A DNA stretch of 5,561 bases from Chlamydiota bacterium (GCA_029556005.1 JAKQGT010000149.1:1-5561), one strand, 5' to 3'. Shown: positions 1 through 5,561, counted from the stretch's first letter. Numbers and translations are program-made. Notes: a model not told the origin generated them from the sequence alone.

Positions 1-1
1 A

Positions 2-796
2 GGGTGCTCGATGCAATCCTCTGAAATTGATGCTATCGTTTTAGATGGGTACCGCAACTTTGATTTGCTTTTAAAAATCAAGATTAAGGAAGCACAAGCC
101 CATCAGATGCCGATCCCCATAGCCCAAGCCATGGATATCACTGAGTGCTCTAATGTTTACGGCCTTAAAGTTCTCAATGCAGAGGGAGGAAAAGCCCATC
201 GCATATTGCAAAAAGGGAGAGATGGGACGACGCTAGATTTTTTTAGAGTGCTGCTTCAAGAGTTTCAAGAGAGTATCGGCAGAAGAAATGCTCTGGGAGG
301 TGTTATTCATTCCCAAGGAAAAACCTATGCTTTAGCTCTTTTTCAAACCCAGGATTCTTTTGAATGGGTTCTTTTTGACTCTCATGGTCACCGCGAGTGG
401 AATGGGGGGAATCCTGCAGCCTATATCAAGCATACCGATAGCTTGGAACAAATGGCTCAGTGTCTCAGTACCTTAATCGAGTACAAAAGTTGCAACCTTT
501 TAGATTTGCCTCCAGGGGCAAAAGAGCAAATTGAAGGAGAGGATAATGACTTTATTCTCTATGCAGTAGAACATGAAGATCATGTTCTTTTGGCTGAAAA
601 GGGAGCTCCTCTTGAGATTCATGTGATCGATCCTAATCATCGCCCACTCCCTGAAGAGGTAAACAAAGCGCAGCAGATCGCTTTCATGATTCTTGTGGTT
701 GCTGCTTTGGGAGTAACCTATAAGTATTACCTAAGTCGCCAGATCCCGCACGAAGTGACTAAGATTCCAACAAAACCTATACTCAAACAACTTTAA
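2..796 (+). CDS. Putative deubiquitinase-like cysteine peptidase (USP/C76-like), C-terminally membrane anchored, 5' partial
   Basis: I do not recognise this gene for certain. Numbered from the ATG at 11, it has a segment EIDAIVLDGYRNF (5-17), then GKTYALALF (103-111) and VLFDSHGHREW (120-130). This order (an 'lD.iL..G' helix, a strand with G.TyAL, then FDSH) resembles the herpesvirus M48/UL36-type ubiquitin-specific protease fold, where Asp and His of the D-x-H motif (here D123, H125) are catalytic. The catalytic Cys should lie before the first helix and is not in the visible protein. The frame is open upstream of the ATG (codons G-C-S at 2-10), so the gene probably starts outside the window. 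The alternative is a start at 11, with AGGG at 1-4 as a ribosome site. A hydrophobic segment at about 222-238 (ending VTYKYYLSR) suggests a C-terminal membrane anchor. The last five residues (ILKQL) and the stop come from the repeat at 778-940. It is convergent with the transporter gene. Coding status is strong; the function is inference. Confidence 0.72.
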   Translation, partial: GCSMQSSEIDAIVLDGYRNFDLLLKIKIKEAQAHQMPIPIAQAMDITECSNVYGLKVLNAEGGKAHRILQKGRDGTTLDFFRVLLQEFQESIGRRNALGGVIHSQGKTYALALFQTQDSFEWVLFDSHGHREWNGGNPAAYIKHTDSLEQMAQCLSTLIEYKSCNLLDLPPGAKEQIEGEDNDFILYAVEHEDHVLLAEKGAPLEIHVIDPNHRPLPEEVNKAQQIAFMILVVAALGVTYKYYLSRQIPHEVTKIPTKPILKQL

Positions 797-940
797 AAGT
801 TGGTTTTAGGCAACGCGAAAGCTTTCGGAATTCGTCGATTTTAAATGACCTCATATTTCTAATATTAGGTCATTTAAGATCGGCAAATTACGGTGCTTTG
901 GCGCAGCCGAAAATCCAACTTTTGAAGTTGCTTGAGTATA
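778..940. repeat. 163-bp near-palindromic MITE-like repeat (copy A)
   Basis: The two halves are inverted copies of each other along almost their whole length. The left end reads TATACTCAAACAACTTTAAA and the complement of the right end reads TATACTCAAGCAACTTCAAA. The match continues with small gaps through AGTTGG, TTTT and GGC blocks and AAAGC to an inner perfect stem at 841-851/867-877. The right terminal 24 nt are identical to the arms of the palindrome at 2350-2398, which shows a repeat family. Both ends finish in TATA, compatible with a TA or TATA target duplication as in IS630/Tc1-mariner-type MITEs, but no transposase is present here, so mobility is inference. It fills the convergent gap, supplies the stop of the upstream gene and ends at the base next to the transporter stop codon. 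The folded RNA could also act as a two-way transcription stop. Confidence 0.85.
841..877. terminator. Central hairpin of repeat copy A, possible bidirectional terminator
   Basis: TTAAATGACCT (841-851) pairs perfectly with AGGTCATTTAA (867-877). After one mismatch, ATATT pairs with AATAT around a TCT loop. The hairpin lies between two convergent genes, where a shared terminator would be expected. There is no clear U-run on either side, so a classical intrinsic terminator is not shown. It may be only the centre of the larger palindrome. Confidence 0.35.
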
Positions 941-2314
941 TTAAAACAGTGCCTTAATATCGACAATCCCTGCTTCCTCTAGGATAATAAAGATAATCGC
1001 AATAGGGGCCAGGTAGCGCATGATAAAAAACCAGGGGCGAAAAAGGTACCCCATCCGGGTTCCTTTTCGGAACTCTTCTCTCGTCAGCTCTTTTTTCATC
1101 ACATAGCCGATAAAAAGGGTGGTGAGTAGCCCAGCAATGGGCATCATCCAGCTAGCGGTGATATAATTCATCGTGTCGAAAAAATCTTTTCCATAAACTG
1201 TTTGCCAATTCGGAAAGAGTGTCTTGGATCCCGCGAGCGCCGAAGGGATCCCTAAAATAAAAATTCCCACAGCAGAAACAACCACGGCTTTAGCGCGGCG
1301 CCAATTAAAGAGTTCCATCATATTGGCAACGAGCACTTCAACCATGGAGATAGAAGAGGTGAGGGAAGTGAAGACAAAAAGCATAAAAAAGACGGTAGAG
1401 ATCACGAGACTTCCTGGAAGCTTAGAGAAGAGGATAGGCATTGTTTTGAAAACAAGGCCGGGACCCCCTTCAGCAGGAAAGTTGAAGGTAAAAACAATAG
1501 GGAAAATCATCATTGCAGCCATCAGGGAGACAAGGACGGTCATCAAAGCAACGATTAAGCTGGTCTTGGGGAGGTTTTCGCTGGGTTTGAGGTAGCTTCC
1601 ATAGGTGATGATAATTCCTAATCCCACACTCATCGTGTAAAAAGCCATGCCGAGAGAGTTGAGAACGGCAGAGGGGGTCAGTTTAGCAAGGTTGGGATAG
1701 AAGATAAATTTTACGGCTTGGGGAAAACCTTTTAACGTAAAAGCATAACAAAACATTGCGATGAGGATAAAGAGAAGGGCAGGAGTCAGAATACGGCTCC
1801 AGTGTTCGATTCCCTTTCGAATTCCTCCAAAAACAACCCCAACATTGAGAAGGATGAAGATAAAAAGCCAAAAGATATTCATGTCTGGAGAGACATAAAC
1901 GGTATCAAAAATGCTCCGGATTTGGTCGGGAGTTTTTCCTTGATAAAATTGGTTGAGAGACATGAGGGCATAATTGAGACACCAGCCAGAAACAACGCAA
2001 TAAAAGGAGAGGATGATAAAACTCGTAATCAGAGTGAGCCATCCTACCATTTTCCAATTGCTAGATTGTTTCGATAACTCCTGAAAGGCAAAGATGGAGC
2101 TGCGCTGCGTATTTCTGCCGATAATCAGCTCAGCAATAAAAACGGGAACCCCAATAATCAGTGTAAAGAGAATGTAAAGAAGAACAAAAGCGCCGCCCCC
2201 ATTTTCTCCAGCCATATAAGGAAAACGCCAAAGGCTTCCAAGCCCAATTGCCGATCCTGCAGCGGCCATAATAAAACCGAGCTTCGATGCCCAATGTTCC
2301 CGTTGTGTCTTCAT
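941..2314 (-). CDS. Na+-dependent transporter, neurotransmitter:sodium symporter (SNF) family
   Basis: An inner-membrane secondary transporter of 457 residues, expected to couple Na+ entry to uptake of an amino acid or similar solute; the substrate cannot be read from sequence. The family signature is clear: REHWASKLGFI at the N-terminus, then the unwound TM1 AAAGSAIGLGSLWRFPY (17-33) and ENGGGAF (37-43). TM6 carries FYTMSVGLGIIITYGSY (225-241), matching the LeuT substrate/Na1 segment, and TM8 carries LTSSIS (318-323), the Na2 residues. I count 11 hydrophobic helices, as in the MhsT-like bacterial group rather than the 12 of LeuT. Oddly, the Na1 side chains usually Asn (TM1) and Asn/Asp (TM7) are Ser27 and Thr259 here. 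The ATG at 2314 fits the family N-terminus, but no good Shine-Dalgarno precedes it. It stands alone on this strand, with copies of one repeat family on both sides. The family call is very secure. Confidence 0.96.
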   Translation of the reverse strand: MKTQREHWASKLGFIMAAAGSAIGLGSLWRFPYMAGENGGGAFVLLYILFTLIIGVPVFIAELIIGRNTQRSSIFAFQELSKQSSNWKMVGWLTLITSFIILSFYCVVSGWCLNYALMSLNQFYQGKTPDQIRSIFDTVYVSPDMNIFWLFIFILLNVGVVFGGIRKGIEHWSRILTPALLFILIAMFCYAFTLKGFPQAVKFIFYPNLAKLTPSAVLNSLGMAFYTMSVGLGIIITYGSYLKPSENLPKTSLIVALMTVLVSLMAAMMIFPIVFTFNFPAEGGPGLVFKTMPILFSKLPGSLVISTVFFMLFVFTSLTSSISMVEVLVANMMELFNWRRAKAVVVSAVGIFILGIPSALAGSKTLFPNWQTVYGKDFFDTMNYITASWMMPIAGLLTTLFIGYVMKKELTREEFRKGTRMGYLFRPWFFIMRYLAPIAIIFIILEEAGIVDIKALF

Positions 2315-2347
2315 GATGTGCTAGGGTTTTCTAAAACTAGGGATAAT

Positions 2348-2400
2348 TCTATACTCAAGCAACTTCAAAAGTTTAACTTTTGAAGTTGCTTGAGTATATG
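2348..2400. promoter_or_regulatory. Possible outward-facing promoter pair made by palindrome copy B
   Basis: Leftward, TTAAAC (complement of 2371-2376) is followed after exactly 17 nt by TATAGA (complement of 2348-2353), which would start transcription about 27 nt before the transporter ATG. Rightward, TTTAAC (2372-2377) is followed after 17 nt by TATATG (2395-2400), upstream of the coiled-coil gene. The symmetry follows from the palindrome. The -35 boxes are weak (3 of 6 to consensus) and the -10 boxes fair (4 of 6). This is a hypothesis based on spacing and position only. Confidence 0.2.
2350..2398. repeat. 49-bp perfect palindrome (repeat copy B)
   Basis: The 24-nt arm at 2350-2373 (starting TATACTCAAGCAACTTC) is perfectly complementary to 2375-2398, with a single T at 2374 as centre. 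The arm is identical in all 24 positions to the right terminus of the 163-bp repeat at 778-940 and differs from its left terminus at two positions. It looks like two terminal repeats joined with the interior lost, or a minimal form of the element. Each arm also contains a short self-complementary unit, AACTT-TTG-AAGTT. It sits in the divergent intergenic region, 35 bp from the transporter start and 69 bp from the start of the rightward gene cluster, so it is placed to affect both promoters. Confidence 0.93.
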
Positions 2401-2455
2401 CTTTTTTTTTATTTGCAGCAACACCTCGCATTTTGCTAAACAAAAAGTAAGTAGT

Positions 2456-2462
2456 AGAAGGG
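2456..2462 (+). promoter_or_regulatory. Ribosome binding site of the coiled-coil gene
   Basis: AGAAGGG lies five bases before the ATG at 2468. It decides the start: the frame is open upstream to a TTG at 2390, but that codon falls inside the palindrome and has no such site, and the intervening residues look like translated intergenic sequence. Confidence 0.6.
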
Positions 2463-2467
2463 CCGGA

Positions 2468-3142
2468 ATGCAACTATTTGTTCAAATGCCATCGCAACCA
2501 CCTCAACAAAAACCACCTGAGAGAATGGAGTGGGTCCTTCCCCCTTGGCTAAAAGAGGTGATCACATGGGTAGATGAACGCCTTAACTATTTAGATCTGA
2601 TTACTTTTGCTCTTGGCGCCCTTCTCATTTTTTTCATTCTCTATTTTCTCCTTAAACGGAAGAAAAAGGTCCATGCTCAAGCGATTTCTGAGATCAGTCA
2701 CAAGTATGAAGGAGAAATTAAGAAAATCAGAGAGAGTCACTTAGAGGAAATTCATAAAGCAGAGGTGAGCATCAAAGCCTTTAAGAAAGAGTTGGAGCAG
2801 GTGGAAGCTGAGTATGCACGAGGATTAGAAAAACAGGAAAAAGAATATCAAGAGAATATGCAATTTGCTGAGAAGCAGCATACCAGACGGATCCATGAGC
2901 TCGAGAGAGGGCATGTCAAAGCGCACAGCACTGCGGATATGAGTATTTTTGAGCTCAAGCAAGAGATTAACCGACTGAGAACGAAACAACTGGATGAAGT
3001 TGAAGTGTTTCAGGGAGAAATTGCAAAACTCAAAGAAGAGATTTCATCATTGCATGACAATCATACGAAACAAATCGAGCAATCGGAACTGGAAATTAGC
3101 GATCTGAGGAAACAACTCCGCGCTCTAATGTACAAAGTGTGA
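2468..3142 (+). CDS. Single-pass membrane protein with a long coiled coil, function unknown
   Basis: I do not recognise a named family for this 224-residue protein. The N-terminus is rich in Pro and Gln (residues 8-17), followed by a Trp-containing amphipathic stretch (PPWLKEVITWVDERL, 25-39). One membrane helix spans about 43-62 and is capped by KRKKK (63-67). By the positive-inside rule this places the N-terminus outside and the rest in the cytoplasm. From about 68 to 222 the protein is almost wholly charged and helical (Glu, Lys, Gln, His rich, no Pro), as in a long coiled coil. The start at 2468 is supported by AGAAGGG just upstream; Met7 (2486) is possible but has no site. nqrF begins 13 nt after its stop, so the two are probably co-transcribed. 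It could be a scaffold or an accessory factor for the Nqr complex, but only position suggests this. It could also be unrelated and specific to the lineage. Confidence 0.85.
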   Translation: MQLFVQMPSQPPQQKPPERMEWVLPPWLKEVITWVDERLNYLDLITFALGALLIFFILYFLLKRKKKVHAQAISEISHKYEGEIKKIRESHLEEIHKAEVSIKAFKKELEQVEAEYARGLEKQEKEYQENMQFAEKQHTRRIHELERGHVKAHSTADMSIFELKQEINRLRTKQLDEVEVFQGEIAKLKEEISSLHDNHTKQIEQSELEISDLRKQLRALMYKV

Positions 3143-3155
3143 GGGCTATATCAAA

Positions 3156-4436
3156 GTGAATTTAGAGTTAAGTATCCTCGCCGTAATAGCCTTTTGCACG
3201 ATTGGAATCCTTCTTTCTGGGATGATTCTCTATACGAAAAAGCGCTTAGTCAGCACAGCTCCTTGTGTAATCGAGATCAATGAAGATCCTGCCTTAACAA
3301 AATCTGTAGAAGGGGGAAAAACGCTCCTCAGCGCTTTGATGGAACAGGGGATAGCAATCCCTTCCCCTTGCGGGGGGAAGGCGACATGTAAACAGTGCAA
3401 AGTGCAAGTTATCAAAGGAGGGGGGGATATTTTAGAGACCGATAAAGCGACCTTCTCTCCCAAACAGTTGAAGGAGGGGTGGCGCCTTTCCTGTCAGTGC
3501 AAAGTGAAACATGATCTCGCCGTGAAATTGCCAGAAACCTTACTCACTCTACGCCAGTTTACGGGGAAAGTGGTTTCGAATAACAATGTGGCAACCTTTA
3601 TTAAAGAGCTCATTGTGCACATTCCCGAAGAGGAAGAGCTCCACTACATTCCGGGGGATTACTTGCAGTTTCATGTGCCGAGTTATCGCACCCATACAGA
3701 GGATTGGAAAAAAACAATGGACCCCAAATATTTCTCAGACTGGGAAGCGTTTGGACTATTTGGCCATACCATTGAATTTCAAGAGGGAAGTGAAGAGGTG
3801 ATCCGAGCCTATTCTATGGCCTCTTATCCAGCTGAAGGACATGTGGTGAAATTTAATATTAGGATTGCGACTCCTCCCTTTATTAAAGGGGAGATTTCTC
3901 AAGAGATTCCCTGGGGAATTTGCTCCTCTTATACGTTTGGATTAAAAGAGGGAGATGCCGTCAAGCTTTCTGGCCCCTATGGAGAATCGCATATGATCGA
4001 TAATGAGAAAGAGCTTGTTTTCTTGATTGGTGGGGCTGGATCCTCTTTTGGGCGGAGCCATATCTTAGATCTCTTTAAGACGAAAAGGACAGCGCGCAAA
4101 GTGACATTATGGTATGGAGCCCGTTCTCTTAAGGAAAACATCTACCAGAAAGACTATGAGGATCTTGAAAAAGAATTCAAAAACTTCTATTATAAACTGG
4201 TCCTATCGGAACCTACTGAAGACGATGTCCATCAGGGGTGGCCGAAAGAGGACCCCGTAAAAACGAATTTTCTCTTTAAGGCCTTTGAAGCAGGACAACT
4301 CAACCAGATGGAAGAGCCTGAAAACGCTCTCTACTATGTTTGTGGACCTCCTCTTCATAACCAAAGCGTCATGAAGTTATTGGATGACTATGGTGTTCCG
4401 AGAGAAAATATAATATTGGATGACTTTGGATCATGA
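3156..4436 (+). CDS. nqrF: Na+-translocating NADH:quinone reductase subunit F
   Basis: NqrF is the NADH-oxidising entry subunit of the Na+-NQR. It takes electrons from NADH through FAD and a [2Fe-2S] centre to the membrane subunits, which pump Na+ out. All parts are visible in the 426 residues. One N-terminal membrane helix spans about 5-26. The ferredoxin domain has Cys72, Cys78, Cys81 and Cys113 (PCGGKATCKQC and RLSCQ). The FAD motif is RAYSMASYP (217-225). The NADH-binding loop is IGGAGSSFGRSH (291-302). The conserved C-terminal region is YYVCGPP (393-399) and ends LDDFGS. Length is close to that of other NqrF proteins (about 407-431). The start is GTG at 3156 with GAGGG (3141-3145) ten bases before it; this gives the expected short lead into the membrane helix. 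Its stop overlaps the nadE start in ATGA. The other nqr genes are not in the window. An extra Cys115 follows the fourth ligand. Confidence 0.97.
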   Translation: MNLELSILAVIAFCTIGILLSGMILYTKKRLVSTAPCVIEINEDPALTKSVEGGKTLLSALMEQGIAIPSPCGGKATCKQCKVQVIKGGGDILETDKATFSPKQLKEGWRLSCQCKVKHDLAVKLPETLLTLRQFTGKVVSNNNVATFIKELIVHIPEEEELHYIPGDYLQFHVPSYRTHTEDWKKTMDPKYFSDWEAFGLFGHTIEFQEGSEEVIRAYSMASYPAEGHVVKFNIRIATPPFIKGEISQEIPWGICSSYTFGLKEGDAVKLSGPYGESHMIDNEKELVFLIGGAGSSFGRSHILDLFKTKRTARKVTLWYGARSLKENIYQKDYEDLEKEFKNFYYKLVLSEPTEDDVHQGWPKEDPVKTNFLFKAFEAGQLNQMEEPENALYYVCGPPLHNQSVMKLLDDYGVPRENIILDDFGS

Positions 4437-5561
4437 AAATTTTAGTAGCACAGTGCAACCCTATTGTCGGTGACATAGGTGGCAATACAGCAAAGATTTT
4501 AGAGAGTATGGACCATGCTCGCAAAAAAGGAGCCGATCTCGTGATGTTCGGAGAGCTTACCTTGTGCGGGTACCCCCCAGAAGACCTTGTCTTTCACCGC
4601 TCGTTTATCGATTCTATGGAGTTGCACTTAGAGCGGATTGTCAAAGCCTCAAAAGGGCTCACTGTCATCGTGGGACTCATCCGACGCAACCTGGAGGGGG
4701 GAGAAAAGTGTCTTTTTAATAGTGCTGCTGTGATTCACGATGGGCATCTATTAGGCTTCCAGGATAAATGGCTTCTTCCCACTTACGATGTCTTTGATGA
4801 GCGTCGGTATTTCGAGCCGGGAGAGAAGACCCGTATTTGGAACATTAAGGGGAAAAAGATCGGGCTCATTATTTGTGAAGATATCTGGCAGCATGCGGGG
4901 TATGTAGATTATACCCGCTACAAACGGGATCCTGTCCTTGCCTTAAAGGAATACAACCCCGATATTCTCCTCAACATTTCCGCTTCCCCTTATCAATTCC
5001 AAAAACCCGATGTCCGAGTCAATGTCTGTTCGAAAGCGGCAAAGACCCTCAAGTGTCCTGTTGTGATGTGTTGTCAAGTCGGAGCCAATGGACAAATCGT
5101 TTTTGATGGTTACAGCGTCTATGTCAATGAAAAGGGAGAGCTCTGTCAACTCGCAAAAGGGTTTGCTGAAGATGAAATGCTTGTGGACTTAGAGGCTCAA
5201 GTCTGTCCCGTTCCTTTTGAATATGATACCCAAACAAACCTTTTGCAAGCGTTGCAGTTAGGGGTGAAAGACTATTTCGCCAAATGCGGGTTTAAAAAAG
5301 CTCTGATTGGCCTTTCGGGAGGGATTGACTCCGCCCTCGTTGCGTATATTGCAGCTAAAGCCCTGGGACCAGAGAACGTGATGGGGGTTAGCATGCCCTC
5401 TTTGTATACCTTGAATCAAAGTAAAAAAGATGCCCAAGAACTTGCGATCCGGTTAGGGATCGAGTTTAAAGAGATCCCTATTAAAGAACCCTTTGATGCG
5501 TTTTTACATCTTTTAGAGCCCCACTTTGAAGGAAAAGAGGTAGATATCACAGAGGAAAATC
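4433..5561 (+). CDS. nadE: Glutamine-dependent NAD+ synthetase, 3' partial
   Basis: This enzyme amidates nicotinate adenine dinucleotide to NAD+ using ATP and ammonia released from glutamine, the last step of NAD synthesis; it is cytosolic. The visible 376 residues run off the right edge, against about 540 in full-length two-domain enzymes. The N-terminal nitrilase-type glutaminase domain (1 to about 260) has the Glu-Lys-Cys triad: E41 in FGELTLCGYP, K112 in DKWLLPTYDVFDERRYF and C148 in ICEDIW. The synthetase domain begins near 268 and has the ATP-binding loop SGGIDSA (295-301), then a segment SMPSLYTLNQSKKDA and an end at DITEEN. The ATG at 4433 overlaps the nqrF stop (ATGA), implying translational coupling. 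The initial MKILVAQCNPIVGD is typical of the family, which supports this start. No frameshift is seen in the visible part. Confidence 0.96.
   Translation, partial: MKILVAQCNPIVGDIGGNTAKILESMDHARKKGADLVMFGELTLCGYPPEDLVFHRSFIDSMELHLERIVKASKGLTVIVGLIRRNLEGGEKCLFNSAAVIHDGHLLGFQDKWLLPTYDVFDERRYFEPGEKTRIWNIKGKKIGLIICEDIWQHAGYVDYTRYKRDPVLALKEYNPDILLNISASPYQFQKPDVRVNVCSKAAKTLKCPVVMCCQVGANGQIVFDGYSVYVNEKGELCQLAKGFAEDEMLVDLEAQVCPVPFEYDTQTNLLQALQLGVKDYFAKCGFKKALIGLSGGIDSALVAYIAAKALGPENVMGVSMPSLYTLNQSKKDAQELAIRLGIEFKEIPIKEPFDAFLHLLEPHFEGKEVDITEEN

Noticed and set aside
1224..1595. Open frame of 123 codons on the + strand
   Set aside because: It lies wholly antisense to the transporter gene, has a low-complexity Lys/Thr/Ile-rich translation and no family features; it is a shadow of the real gene.
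1683..2077. Short open frames on both strands inside the transporter gene
   Set aside because: They overlap a strongly supported conserved gene and have no recognisable domain or ribosome site.
2321..2342. CTAGGG direct repeat before the transporter start
   Set aside because: Two six-base copies 16 nt apart in AT-rich DNA can arise by chance; no other operator features are present.
778..2398. CRISPR array or composite IS element
   Set aside because: There are only two repeat copies, no spacers of equal length, no cas genes and no transposase; the repeats are palindromic mobile-like or structural elements instead.
2413..2442. TTGCAG with a downstream TAAACA as a promoter for the rightward cluster
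   Set aside because: The -10 matches only three positions at 18-nt spacing; too weak to annotate.
2390..2467. Longer version of the coiled-coil protein starting at TTG 2390
   Set aside because: The start lies inside the palindrome, has no ribosome site, and the added residues (SICFFFICS...) derive from the T-run; AGAAGGG before the ATG at 2468 is a better choice.
3230..3801. Short open frames inside nqrF (3230-3463 minus, 3586-3801 plus)
   Set aside because: nqrF is complete with all cofactor motifs in its own frame; these are out-of-frame shadows.
4943..5149. Open frame of 68 codons on the minus strand
   Set aside because: It is antisense to the nitrilase domain of nadE, which is continuous here.

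Overview
The window looks like a bacterial chromosome segment, most probably from an environmental chlamydia (Parachlamydia/Waddlia/Simkania type). This is inferred from content, not from a database match. The clues are an NqrF of 426 residues with a chlamydial-style NADH-site loop (GGAGSSFG), an nqrF with no other nqr genes next to it here, an 11-helix Na+-dependent SNF-type transporter, and a first gene that resembles a host-directed deubiquitinase-like cysteine peptidase with a C-terminal membrane anchor.

Layout. Positions 2-796 (+) hold the 3' part of a gene of uncertain function, open to the left edge. It has a D-S-H motif in a context like the herpesvirus-type ubiquitin-specific protease fold, and a hydrophobic segment near its C-terminus. 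Positions 778-940 are a 163-bp near-palindromic, MITE-like repeat that supplies this gene's last five codons and its stop. Positions 941-2314 (-) encode a neurotransmitter:sodium symporter (NSS/SNF) family transporter, convergent with the first gene. Positions 2350-2398 are a perfect palindrome of two 24-nt arms around one base. Its arm is identical to the right terminus of the 163-bp repeat, so the transporter gene is bracketed by the same repeat family.

To the right is a tightly spaced cluster on the + strand. It starts with a small membrane-anchored coiled-coil protein (2468-3142). Then come nqrF (3156-4436), the NADH-oxidising subunit of the Na+-translocating NADH:quinone reductase, and nadE (4433 to the edge), glutamine-dependent NAD+ synthetase, which overlaps nqrF by four bases. 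The spacings (13 nt, then -4 nt) suggest one operon.

How it fits together. NadE makes NAD+, NqrF oxidises NADH and its complex exports Na+, and the divergent transporter would spend that Na+ gradient on solute (probably amino acid) uptake. The functional link between the operon and the transporter is inference. The most interesting items are the peptidase-like first gene, the palindromic repeat family and its contacts with the genes, the altered Na1 site of the transporter, and the uncharacterised coiled-coil gene upstream of nqrF. There is no gene-free stretch longer than 300 bases; the two intergenic gaps are mostly occupied by the repeats.
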